Shown one piece after another: positions 8,093 to 16,413 of a DNA stretch of 43,704 nucleotides (position 1 is the first letter of the stretch; each line of letters begins with the position of its first letter). This stretch comes from Promethearchaeota archaeon. Lineage in GTDB: Archaea > Asgardarchaeota > Lokiarchaeia > Sigyniarchaeales > SOKP01. The notes below the pieces were generated by a model. It worked only from the letters and a program-made list of their open reading frames with translations, did not search any database and was not told the origin of the DNA. Location: the NCBI GenBank assembly GCA_016839745.1, contig JAEOTS010000175.1:1-43704 (forward strand), in the 5' to 3' direction. Made by a program: the position numbers and the translations under genes.

Positions 8093-9058
8093 TCAAACCG
8101 TTATGTTAACGTTGAAAAGCAAAAAATAAGCAGATAAATAAAGTATAATAAATAAAACTCCCGCTTTTTTGTCCATTTTCTGCCTTATTGCGATGGTAAC
8201 AATAACAATAATACTAGCGAAAAGCGTATATAACACTGTTGGAACCGCTAATCCTGCTGTGACAGCTTGAGGGAAGAAGACTTGACCGATGCCAATAGAT
8301 AATGTAGAATCTACAATACAGGAACCAACAATATCCCCAATAGCTATAGAATGGTGACCACATCTGAGCGCGTTTATATCAACTACGAGCTCTGGAAGGG
8401 ATGTGCCGATAGCAAGAACGAAGAAACTAATAATATATTCGTGAATGTGTATAGCTTGTGATATAAAAATTACCGATTGTACTATCATAAATGAGCTAAT
8501 AGTCACGCCACCAAAACCAAGTACAGCAATTAACAAATGGAATCTTTTTTTCTTAGTTGGTTGCGTCGTTTCTATCAATTCTACTCTATGCATTATACTC
8601 TCTTTATTCGCGTTAAATATTAACCAAAAATAAATAACTAGACTGAAAACCATAAAAATTGCATTTAGGCGAGTGATATATCCTTTCTCAACAATTGTAA
8701 ATATCACAATAAGAGATAAAACTTCACAAGAACCTAGAATTATTATGTCTCTTCTACGAATATGAAATGCGCCGCAAACTATTGGCAAGATTCCGAAGAT
8801 TAACGTGAGTTGGGTAAGATCTGAACCTACAGAATCTCCTACATCAATATCTCCGTGACCTAAAGAACACGAGATAATTGAATTAAATATTTCAGAAATA
8901 TCCGTACCTATAGATACTAAAGTAACTCCGATTATTAGCGGTGATATTCCTAAAGCTGTAGCGAGCAGTGCCGAGTGCTTTACGGCATATTTACTCGAAA
9001 AGATTATAAGAGCAATTCCGCCTATAAGCATTAAAATAGCTAAGATTAGATCGATCAT
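8093..9058 (-). CDS. sodium/calcium (Ca2+:cation) antiporter family protein
   Basis: CaCA-superfamily exchanger that moves Ca2+ or another cation against Na+ or H+. Seen: 321 residues with about ten membrane helices in two inverted halves, each with its signature alpha repeat: SIGTDISEIFNSI near residue 51-63 and IGTSLPELVVDINAL near 217-231, both keeping the key Glu. The acidic GHGDIDVGDSVGSDLTQL and GHHSIAIGDIVGSCIVDS segments follow the two repeats, as in YrbG/NCX_Mj. Length is normal for prokaryotic members. AGAGGAAAT before the ATG is a good ribosome binding site. It stands alone on the minus strand. Confidence 0.93.
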   Translation of the reverse strand: MIDLILAILMLIGGIALIIFSSKYAVKHSALLATALGISPLIIGVTLVSIGTDISEIFNSIISCSLGHGDIDVGDSVGSDLTQLTLIFGILPIVCGAFHIRRRDIIILGSCEVLSLIVIFTIVEKGYITRLNAIFMVFSLVIYFWLIFNANKESIMHRVELIETTQPTKKKRFHLLIAVLGFGGVTISSFMIVQSVIFISQAIHIHEYIISFFVLAIGTSLPELVVDINALRCGHHSIAIGDIVGSCIVDSTLSIGIGQVFFPQAVTAGLAVPTVLYTLFASIIVIVTIAIRQKMDKKAGVLFIILYLSAYFLLFNVNITV

Positions 9059-9232
9059 TAAATTATTTCCTCTTTAAAAATTCCTAATTACGAAGCTACA
9101 CCCTAATTTGAATTTATCAAATATTCTTAAATAAGATAAATGATCTTACTTTAGGTTGGTTAAGAATAATTATTCGAATTAGTACTCCATACTTCTATCG
9201 AATAGAAAACTATTTAAATTTTGCTAAAGATG

Positions 9233-9916
9233 TCAAAAATTATAATATTTGCCAATATCTTCGAAATTGTACTTCGCATAAGTCCAAGTTCGTGCTTTAT
9301 GGATGTAAGTTGTGTACTGCTTCCATGTCCATTTCATCTTTGCTTGGGATTGATATATTTTTAACCACTCTTGCAAAATATATGCATTTTCCTCATTTAT
9401 TGTGTATTGGAATTGATTATCTTTAGAGTCTTCATGAAATCTTCCACGGGAAATCTCAAAATAAACAAAATATTCAATATCAGTTAGATTTAATTCTTGA
9501 GCAGCACTTACTGCAATATTATATGTAGCTTGATGGTCTACATGATCGTTATTGGTGCTTGGTAAAAAAAGTCTATTTGCATCTTTAATCAAAGGTATAG
9601 CTTTTTTGATCCCTTCATTCACATACTTATGACTATCAGCATCGTGGAAATAAAATAGATGCAAATTTTCCAGAGGGAGTCCCAAGAATTCAATTGATTT
9701 TTTAGCTTCGTCAATTCTCATCTCAGCAACATCATCTTCTGTCATTGAAGCAACATCTGCCGTAAATATGTCATGCCCTGATCTATAACAAGCCCGTCCG
9801 TCTGTTACAGTTACAACATGAATATCGTGCACTCCCTCTGCTATCCATTCTAATAGAATAGGCCCGGGTCCGAATAACAAATCGTCTGGATGAGGTTCAA
9901 AAATAACTATCTTCAT
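9233..9916 (-). CDS. PIG-L/LmbE family zinc deacetylase
   Basis: Zinc-dependent N-acetylglucosaminide-type deacetylase fold. Seen: the family motif PHPDD at residues 8-12 at the end of strand 1 (His and Asp are zinc ligands, the second Asp the catalytic base), and a second metal motif NNDHVDH near 121-127. At 227 residues it is close to typical. Known members remove acetyl groups from GlcNAc-phosphatidylinositol, GlcNAc-inositol and related amino sugars. Here the divergent neighbour is a sugar symporter, so a role in using an N-acetylated sugar is possible but not shown. No signal peptide; probably cytoplasmic. Confidence 0.9.
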   Translation of the reverse strand: MKIVIFEPHPDDLLFGPGPILLEWIAEGVHDIHVVTVTDGRACYRSGHDIFTADVASMTEDDVAEMRIDEAKKSIEFLGLPLENLHLFYFHDADSHKYVNEGIKKAIPLIKDANRLFLPSTNNDHVDHQATYNIAVSAAQELNLTDIEYFVYFEISRGRFHEDSKDNQFQYTINEENAYILQEWLKIYQSQAKMKWTWKQYTTYIHKARTWTYAKYNFEDIGKYYNF

Positions 9917-10011
9917 TTTTTTAAAGTCTTATATAATAGATTGACTAATTATACATTAAAAAATACAAAAAATTTTTGTTTTTCTAATAAGAATAAACGA
10001 AGTGAAATAAT

Positions 10012-11451
10012 ATGGCAGTACAGAAAGAAAAAGAATCACGCGAGAATTCAATTCCAATAATGATCAGTTATGGTGCGTATCAAACCTTTTCACAGTGGAT
10101 TACAGGTGCTTTTGGCCTTTATGTTTTCTTCTTTTATGAAGTGGAAATAGGTTTAAATGTTGGAATTGCAGCAATTGCTCTTACTATTTATTCGATATGG
10201 AACGCGGTGAACGATCCTCTAATTGGGTATCTAATGGAGCGGATTAATATGCCTTGGGAAAAAAGATGGGGTAAGAGGTTTCCTTGGGTTTTCCTAGGGG
10301 CAATTCCTTGGCTTTTTTCATATCTAGCGATTTTTTTCGTTCCATTGACTTGGCATCCTGTGAATGACCAATGGTTAATATTTACCTGGTTTTTACTTAC
10401 CCTCATTCTTTATGACACCCTATTTACTCTCTGGAATGTAAATGCCACGGCACAATATCCTGATAAATTTAAGGGTAGCTCTGAACGCAGACTAGCTACT
10501 GGTATAGGAACATTGATGGGAATGATAGGAATTGCTGTAGGCTCGATCGTTCCTCCAATGTTTATAGATACAGGATTTCCTGAGACTTATCGTATTATGG
10601 CTTGGGCTGGTGTTGGGATAGGATTAATTCTGTTTTTTTTTATGTTACCGGGTACGAGAGAAAATCCAAAAATGAGAGCTAGATACCAAGAATATAAGGA
10701 AGTCGCAAGAGATTTAGACCATGAACCATTCTTTAAAACAGCTAAAAAGGCTATTACAGATCGGCGTTTCATGATAAAAGTAATTTATTTCTTTGGATAT
10801 CAAGGTGCAGTTGCGTTACTCTCGGCATCCGGACCCTATATGATAACTTATGTAATTCAAGGAGATGCAGGTACTTTAGGAATTTTGATGGCTTTTATGC
10901 TAATAGGTGCTCTTGTTTCTATGCCAATTTGGACTATCATAGGACAAAAGGTAAATAACAACAAAAGAATGAGCTTGGTAGCTGGAATCGTAATGGTTCT
11001 AACCTTTTTACCGATGTTTTTCGTAAATGATTTTCTATTTTTTATGATCGCGCTGTTTTTATTTGGGATCGGTCTTGGAGGGCAATGGTTTATGGATCCT
11101 CCGACAATGGGGGATGTTCTTGATGATGTGGCTATAAGATCAGGAAAAAGAGAAGCTGCAATATATTATGGATATCAGGCTTTTTTTATTAGGCTAAGTG
11201 GCTCATTTCAAGCGTTGATTTTTGCTCTAGTTCACATATTGACAGGTTTTCCAGCAGGAGTAACGAGTTATGTAGAATTACAGGCTCAAAGCCCAACACC
11301 CGATCTCGCTTTATTAGGAATTCGGGTTCACGCGGCTCTTATTCCCGCTATCTTAGTACTTATTACAATTTTCATCTTTTGGAAATGGTACGATTTAACA
11401 CCGGAAATAGTTGCAGCAAATAAAGAAAAATTAAAAGAACTAGGCTTATAA
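10012..11451 (+). CDS. GPH-family (MelB-like) sugar:cation symporter
   Basis: Glycoside-pentoside-hexuronide:cation symporter of the major facilitator fold, importing a sugar or sugar acid with Na+ or H+. Seen: 479 residues with twelve membrane helices; the helix II motif NAVNDPLIGYLMERI near residues 63-77 with the acidic residue characteristic of MelB; and the long basic loop between the halves around residues 215-250. The C-terminus is a short charged tail. It lies divergent from the PIG-L deacetylase and upstream of a sugar-acid aldolase, which suggests uptake of a uronate, deoxysugar or amino sugar. An oligo-T run follows the gene. Confidence 0.9.
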   Translation: MAVQKEKESRENSIPIMISYGAYQTFSQWITGAFGLYVFFFYEVEIGLNVGIAAIALTIYSIWNAVNDPLIGYLMERINMPWEKRWGKRFPWVFLGAIPWLFSYLAIFFVPLTWHPVNDQWLIFTWFLLTLILYDTLFTLWNVNATAQYPDKFKGSSERRLATGIGTLMGMIGIAVGSIVPPMFIDTGFPETYRIMAWAGVGIGLILFFFMLPGTRENPKMRARYQEYKEVARDLDHEPFFKTAKKAITDRRFMIKVIYFFGYQGAVALLSASGPYMITYVIQGDAGTLGILMAFMLIGALVSMPIWTIIGQKVNNNKRMSLVAGIVMVLTFLPMFFVNDFLFFMIALFLFGIGLGGQWFMDPPTMGDVLDDVAIRSGKREAAIYYGYQAFFIRLSGSFQALIFALVHILTGFPAGVTSYVELQAQSPTPDLALLGIRVHAALIPAILVLITIFIFWKWYDLTPEIVAANKEKLKELGL

Positions 11452-11469
11452 TTAATTAAATTATATCAA

Positions 11470-11485
11470 TTTTTTTTTCTTTTTT
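11470..11485 (+). terminator. oligo-T termination tract after the sugar symporter
   Basis: A run of nine T, then CT and further T, about 18 bases past the stop codon in the convergent gap before the FAD oxidoreductase. Archaeal RNA polymerase terminates on such tracts without a hairpin. Confidence 0.5.
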
Positions 11486-11518
11486 ATTGTATTTTTCAGT
11501 GTAATAATTGAGATTTAT

Positions 11519-13042
11519 TTAAATTTCTTTTAACAACTTTAAAATTCCACTTCGTGTTCCTGCAACTACACCTGCAACTCCACCACCGGATTCACTTTGT
11601 GCTCCAATATACCACAAACCCTCGATTGGAGTATGATGAGAGGGACTTTGCTGATTCATTATTGGAGCCAATCCTCCAAAACTGTGTCGTTCAACAAAGA
11701 TACGAGATTTAAAATCAAGAGGAGTCATAATCACTTCTGTTGTAGAATGTTCCCTAAGACCAGGAATTATTTTCTCAGCTTCGATGAGCAGTTTATCAGC
11801 GAGTTCTTCCCTACGTGAATTCCAGTCTCCCTTAATAAGTTTATAGGGGGCGATAGTGTAAACGGTAACAGCATGATGACCAGATGGAGCCATTTCAGGT
11901 GAATGCTTTGAAGGAACATATATCAAAAATCCTTGTTTTCCCTCGTGAAAATCGCCCGACCTACAACGATTAACTGCTCCTTCAATGTCGTATGTACCAT
12001 AGTAGTAGCACAGGGCTGCACGCTGGTGGGGAGTTGGATCAAAATCTATACCTAAATGTACCATTAATACGGACTCCATGTGAACTAAATTTTGGACATT
12101 AGTTATAAATTCTGAAGGTAAGTTTTCCTTTCCTACTAAACTAAAGAAAGTTTTATGTGCTCCGCCACTCGCAATTACTACATCTGCTTGTAATTCCTCT
12201 CCGTTCTTTATTTTAATTCCAACAGCTCTATTGTTTTCAATCAATATTTTTTCAACTAAGCTATCTGTGAGAATTTTTCCGCCGTTTTCTTTGATATAAC
12301 TTGCGAATGCGTTTACTAATTGCTCACATCCATTCTTTATATAGTGATATACAGGCAATTTTCCACCTTTAATATCAAGAGGAATGCGCTTATCAAATGC
12401 GGTCTCAACATTCGAAACGGGTACTCCTAACCCCGGGAACTCACTTGGTTTTACGACGAAATCAGCAAGGATCCCCATAAAAACTGCTTTTAATTTTGGT
12501 TCGTTAAAGAAAGAATCCATTATATCGGCAGCACTTTTATCCATAAATTTCTTTACCCTCAGGAATTTAGGAAAAATCTTTAATTTCAACCAAATAGCTT
12601 CCAAACCTTTTACCCATTCTAATCGATTGCTAATAGCCATAAGTGTCATTACTTGATCATAGTAGCGATAATATCTGTCCAATCCCTCACTTTCTGATGG
12701 AAATAATTCTTTAAAGTATTCTCTTCGCCAATACTTTCCTTTATATTCTTTTGGTCTCCATATCGCAAAATCAGGAAGCACTTGGCCACGATCCTCTTGA
12801 ATAGCACTTATTTTATCAGAGATTCCTAATTCAGCTAAGATTTTTCCAAGCTTTTCGTGAGGAGCTAAGCCTTCTAACAAAAGAGGTCCAATATCCCAAG
12901 AATATCCATCCTTATGAATTGTGGTAGTTACACCTCCAATTTCTGAATATTGTTCGTAAATTGTTACATCATGACCTTCACGACACATATAAGCAGCAGC
13001 AGTAAGTCCGGCTAAGCCGGAACCAATAACAACGACTTTCAT
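11519..13042 (-). CDS. FAD-dependent oxidoreductase of the phytoene desaturase/CrtI-like family
   Basis: Seen: an N-terminal dinucleotide-binding motif VVIGSGLAGLTAAAY (residues 3-17) followed by the acidic ribose-binding position at the end of strand 2 (YEQY) and the GG dipeptide region (IGGVTTT) typical of the CrtI/carotenoid isomerase/NAD(P)-independent desaturase superfamily. The C-terminus has GLWYIGAQSESGGGVAGVVAGTRSG, the second FAD-contacting motif. At 507 aa it is family-sized. Such enzymes desaturate, saturate or isomerise isoprenoids; in archaea related proteins may act on lipids or quinone-like compounds. No phytoene synthase is nearby, so carotenoid synthesis is not supported. 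A GGAGAT ribosome binding site precedes the ATG. Confidence 0.85.
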   Translation of the reverse strand: MKVVVIGSGLAGLTAAAYMCREGHDVTIYEQYSEIGGVTTTIHKDGYSWDIGPLLLEGLAPHEKLGKILAELGISDKISAIQEDRGQVLPDFAIWRPKEYKGKYWRREYFKELFPSESEGLDRYYRYYDQVMTLMAISNRLEWVKGLEAIWLKLKIFPKFLRVKKFMDKSAADIMDSFFNEPKLKAVFMGILADFVVKPSEFPGLGVPVSNVETAFDKRIPLDIKGGKLPVYHYIKNGCEQLVNAFASYIKENGGKILTDSLVEKILIENNRAVGIKIKNGEELQADVVIASGGAHKTFFSLVGKENLPSEFITNVQNLVHMESVLMVHLGIDFDPTPHQRAALCYYYGTYDIEGAVNRCRSGDFHEGKQGFLIYVPSKHSPEMAPSGHHAVTVYTIAPYKLIKGDWNSRREELADKLLIEAEKIIPGLREHSTTEVIMTPLDFKSRIFVERHSFGGLAPIMNQQSPSHHTPIEGLWYIGAQSESGGGVAGVVAGTRSGILKLLKEI

Positions 13043-13105
13043 AATTTTAAATCTCCAATTTTTTTACTATTCAAAAAAGTTTAAAGAAATTAAAATATTT
13101 TTAAA

Positions 13106-13792
13106 TTGAATACGAAAAATTTAACCACAAGTCGGTTAGTAATGGATGTTATTAAAGAATTAGGGAAATTGAGATTAGTTCCCGTAGCTGTAATAGAAGA
13201 AAGAAAAAGGGCTATTCCTTTAGGAAAGGTTTTACTGGAGGTAGGCTTACCAATTGTTGAGGTAACATTTCGAACCGAAGAAGCTGCAAAATCTATAGCT
13301 TTACTAAAAAGGGAATTTCCAGAAATGTTAATAGGTGCTGGAACGATCCTCAAAATCGAGCAAGTAAAAGCTGCTGTTGAAGCGGGCTCTCAGTTTATTG
13401 TTACTCCCGGATTTAATCCAACAATAGTTGATTATTGCATAGCTCATGATATTAATATAATCCCAGGTCTTAATAATCCTTCTTTAATTGAATGGGGATT
13501 AGAGAGAGGGCTTGATTTTTTCAAATTTTTTCCAGCAGTTCTCTCAGGAGGGATTAGAATGCTTAAGTCATTTTCTGGACCTTATCCGGCAGCGAAATTT
13601 ATGCCAACCGGTGGAATTAATTATGATAATTTAATAGAATTTCTTAAATTAAAAAATGTTATCGCGGTGGGGGGAAGTTGGCTTGTAAAAAAAGATTTAA
13701 TTTCCATGGGAAAATTTGATGAGATCAAATCATTAACAGAAAGAGCAATGACTCTAATAAAATCGGAAATACATAATAAGGAGCATATATAA
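13106..13792 (+). CDS. 2-keto-3-deoxy-6-phosphogluconate (KDPG)-type aldolase
   Basis: Class I (Schiff base) aldolase of the Eda family, which cleaves 2-keto-3-deoxy-6-phosphogluconate or the galactonate analogue to pyruvate and glyceraldehyde 3-phosphate. Seen: catalytic base E52 in EVTFRT with R56; the pyruvate-binding GAGT near 77-80; TPGFNP near 100-105; Schiff-base lysine K140 in FKFFPA; and the phosphate-binding segments around GPYP and PTGGI. At 228 aa it is slightly longer than E. coli Eda (213) because of an N-terminal extension. The TTG start at 13106 has no clear ribosome binding site, and an in-frame ATG at 13142 would remove the extension. Its divergent neighbour is the FAD oxidoreductase. 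No 6-phosphogluconate dehydratase is visible in the window, so the substrate is open. Confidence 0.92.
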   Translation: MNTKNLTTSRLVMDVIKELGKLRLVPVAVIEERKRAIPLGKVLLEVGLPIVEVTFRTEEAAKSIALLKREFPEMLIGAGTILKIEQVKAAVEAGSQFIVTPGFNPTIVDYCIAHDINIIPGLNNPSLIEWGLERGLDFFKFFPAVLSGGIRMLKSFSGPYPAAKFMPTGGINYDNLIEFLKLKNVIAVGGSWLVKKDLISMGKFDEIKSLTERAMTLIKSEIHNKEHI

Positions 13793-13811
13793 GCCCCCAT
13801 TTTAAAAAATT

Positions 13812-14837
13812 TCACCAGCGCCAGTAAATATCTTCTGCGTGTCCTAACATATTTTCAATTTTGAGTTTTTCCCCGTTATCTAGAAGGACTTCTCCAGAAT
13901 ACAATCCATGAAGCAACGAAGAATTTAAATAGATTAATCCAAAATTGAGTTTTTCTCTATGTGGAATAATTGGATCTAAAGTCATCTTAAACCTATCATC
14001 GTTGCTTGTAAACTTCCAAGGTTTAGCTGGATCTCTATTCTCGTGATGAAACTCTACTTCATCAATTTTATGTGCTTTACCATCATAAAAGATGATATTT
14101 TCAGTATGAGTAGATAAATCTCCGAAACCGTAACCAATATTGAAGGCGAGAGGAACACCATCAACAAGCCCGCAAGCTGAACCCCATAACCAATGAGTCT
14201 TATAGGGCCATATTCCTCGACCCCAATCCATGAGTCCAAACGATGTTTCTGGTTCAAAAGAGTATGATTTATCTCCAATAATAAGTGAGCCTTCCGCAGG
14301 CATGTAATTAACCTTATGGTTATAATAGAATAACCTTGGATCTTCTTTATAGCCCGTTACAACTACGGTATTATCAGCTTTAGGATCGTCCTGTAAAACA
14401 ATACTACCTTTTAACCCTTTGTCTTGAAACGAGGGATCTTCAATGGTTAGGACTCTTGTATTATTCTGCCTTGAGATTGTTGCTTTAAATTTTTCAGTAG
14501 GAAACTCAATTTCACTATCTTCTAACGAATTCAAAGGGAGTACCTTTGATTTAGTAAAGAATTTAAACAAACCCTTTCCATCGCGTTCTTTTTTTTCAAA
14601 ATCTAACCAAATATAACTCATTTGGGTTAAATATCCAATGTCGCCTATCGTTAACTGAAATCCGAAGTCCTTATTTAAAACCGAAAAATGATCCCATTCT
14701 TTTATACGAGACCAACCTTTTCCAATTTTATCTTTATTGTAGTTCAGTATAGGTTTTCTTGCCCATCCTCTTTGAACGAGAGAGCCGTCATCATTAAATA
14801 AATTAGACGATTCTGTTATTTCATTTTGACTTCCCAA
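13812..14837 (-). CDS. DUF2804 family protein
   Basis: Seen: about 341 residues beginning with the DUF2804 start pattern (LFNDDGSLVQRGWARKPIL), followed by a beta-rich sequence with many aromatic residues and a typical LMDWGRGIWPYKTHW-like centre near 205-220. No signal peptide or membrane segment. DUF2804 proteins are widespread and uncharacterised; the fold resembles AttH/lipocalin-like beta barrels, suggesting binding of a hydrophobic or lipid-like ligand, but this is inference. TTG at 14837 is chosen because GGTGA at 14843-14847 lies five bases before it; the upstream GTG at 14846 is inside that ribosome binding site. It sits 18 bases downstream of the aminotransferase on the same strand and is probably co-transcribed. 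Confidence 0.85.
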   Translation of the reverse strand: MGSQNEITESSNLFNDDGSLVQRGWARKPILNYNKDKIGKGWSRIKEWDHFSVLNKDFGFQLTIGDIGYLTQMSYIWLDFEKKERDGKGLFKFFTKSKVLPLNSLEDSEIEFPTEKFKATISRQNNTRVLTIEDPSFQDKGLKGSIVLQDDPKADNTVVVTGYKEDPRLFYYNHKVNYMPAEGSLIIGDKSYSFEPETSFGLMDWGRGIWPYKTHWLWGSACGLVDGVPLAFNIGYGFGDLSTHTENIIFYDGKAHKIDEVEFHHENRDPAKPWKFTSNDDRFKMTLDPIIPHREKLNFGLIYLNSSLLHGLYSGEVLLDNGEKLKIENMLGHAEDIYWRW

Positions 14838-14855
14838 GTTATTCACCTAAGTCTA

Positions 14856-16253
14856 TTATGCAATTTTCTGGCAAATGTTATCTATTTTTTGAACTGTCTC
14901 ATCAATAATCTCGTCAGAATGGAGAATACACATGTAAAATCGACTGCCTGCAACAGAAATTATCTCTTGATCTACTAAAGCTGCTCCCATATGTTCCATA
15001 AACTTTTTCCTTAATGGAAGTTGCCCTACTTGGTCAGGAATATCAAAACTCAATCCAAATAAGCACGAGGTATGAAAATGAACTGTACCGCCTAAATTGT
15101 ACGAAAACCATGGTAACTCGTATTTTTCGAACACTTTATTTAATCCATTTGCTAAGCGCGTTCCTGCTTTTCCAGCTTTCTCTGTTGCGCCAGTTTCTTC
15201 AACTAGTTTAATGGCATTATACGCCGCCGCACAAGTTAAAGGATTCGCTGCTAATGTTCCCCCGCTGTAAGCTCTTTTTCCACCACCCACTCCCGCAGCG
15301 CAATATTTCATAATTTCTTCTTTACCTCCAATAGCAGCAGCGGAGGGATATCCATGTCCGACAATTTTACCAAATACCGATAAATCCGGTTCATAACCGT
15401 AGTAAGCTTGACCACCACCCATATGCAATCTAAAAGCACACACAACTTCGTCGGAAATCAGAAGAGTTTTATTTTCATGGCACAGTTCTTCCACTTCTTT
15501 ATTAAATCCAGGTTTAACTGGGTTAGCTCCCGATTCACCCCCCATTGGCTCAATTATAACGGCAGCAACTTTTCTTTTTTCCTTAAACATTTGTCGTAGT
15601 GTTTCAATATCGTTTGGAGGACATGAATCGGTATATTTAAACACATTCTTAGGAATTCCATGTGACTCTAACAGCTTTGTTCCAGGTACGTGCATATCGT
15701 AGACCAATTGATCTGACCATCCATGGTAACTACCCCCCATTTTTATTATCCATTTACGATTTGTTGCAACTCTGGCAATTCTTATAGCAAGCATATCTGC
15801 CTCTGTTCCAGTTTGAAGCCACCTTATAATTTCACAAGAAGGGAAATGTTTTTGAAGTTGCTCTGCGGCAAGGTATTCGTATTCGTTAGTGATTCCATGA
15901 CAAGGTCCAATTTCTCGAATAACTTCGATAATCTTTTCTGTCAGAACTGGATGATTATGTCCAAGAATAATTGGTCCCCCGTCCATTAGATAATCTGTTA
16001 GAACAACATCATCTATGGTTTCCATATAGCAATCAAAAACTCGCTTGCTTTCTAAGGGAAAAGGATAGTTAAAAGCGAGGTTATGTTCTACTCCTCCCGG
16101 TATGATCTTCCTAGCTCTTTCAAAAGCTATTTTAGATTTAACATGGTTCTTTTCGTATCTTTCAAGGATCGCCTTTAATTCTTCGGGCTTGAACTTACTT
16201 ATAGGCAAATCCACAATATTTTTAATTTTAGCTATTTTTTCCTCATAATCCAT
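14856..16253 (-). CDS. class III pyridoxal-phosphate aminotransferase (glutamate-1-semialdehyde aminomutase-like)
   Basis: PLP-dependent aminotransferase fold type I, class III. Seen: GGSYHGWSDQ near residues 181-190, the VIIEPMGGES region near 235-245, the DEVVCAFR motif near 270 with the Asp that binds the pyridine nitrogen, and the lysine in SVFGKIVGHGYP that should form the Schiff base. At 465 aa it is about 30 residues longer at the N-terminus than HemL. The architecture resembles glutamate-1-semialdehyde aminomutase, but no tetrapyrrole genes are nearby and the motif around the lysine differs, so it more likely acts on another amino sugar or omega-amino compound. An excellent AGGTGAT ribosome binding site precedes the ATG. 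It is probably the first gene of a two-gene unit with the DUF2804 gene. Confidence 0.88.
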   Translation of the reverse strand: MDYEEKIAKIKNIVDLPISKFKPEELKAILERYEKNHVKSKIAFERARKIIPGGVEHNLAFNYPFPLESKRVFDCYMETIDDVVLTDYLMDGGPIILGHNHPVLTEKIIEVIREIGPCHGITNEYEYLAAEQLQKHFPSCEIIRWLQTGTEADMLAIRIARVATNRKWIIKMGGSYHGWSDQLVYDMHVPGTKLLESHGIPKNVFKYTDSCPPNDIETLRQMFKEKRKVAAVIIEPMGGESGANPVKPGFNKEVEELCHENKTLLISDEVVCAFRLHMGGGQAYYGYEPDLSVFGKIVGHGYPSAAAIGGKEEIMKYCAAGVGGGKRAYSGGTLAANPLTCAAAYNAIKLVEETGATEKAGKAGTRLANGLNKVFEKYELPWFSYNLGGTVHFHTSCLFGLSFDIPDQVGQLPLRKKFMEHMGAALVDQEIISVAGSRFYMCILHSDEIIDETVQKIDNICQKIA

Positions 16254-16413
16254 TAAAAATCATCACCTAATACCATAATTTCCTTAATTTAGTATAAGAA
16301 GCAATACTAATTAACTTAATGAGAAAAGCTATCGATCAATAGATAAATTTCTCATAGGCTCAGCTTAATCTTTTTATAATATAAACTTTTTATAAAAAAA
16401 TTTGATTGAAATG

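Noticed and set aside
11519..13042. Carotenoid desaturase
   Set aside because: No phytoene synthase or other carotenoid gene in the window; only the superfamily can be called.
14856..16253. HemL, glutamate-1-semialdehyde aminomutase of heme synthesis
   Set aside because: No other tetrapyrrole gene is nearby, the N-terminus is longer and the partner gene is a DUF2804 protein; only a class III aminotransferase call is safe.
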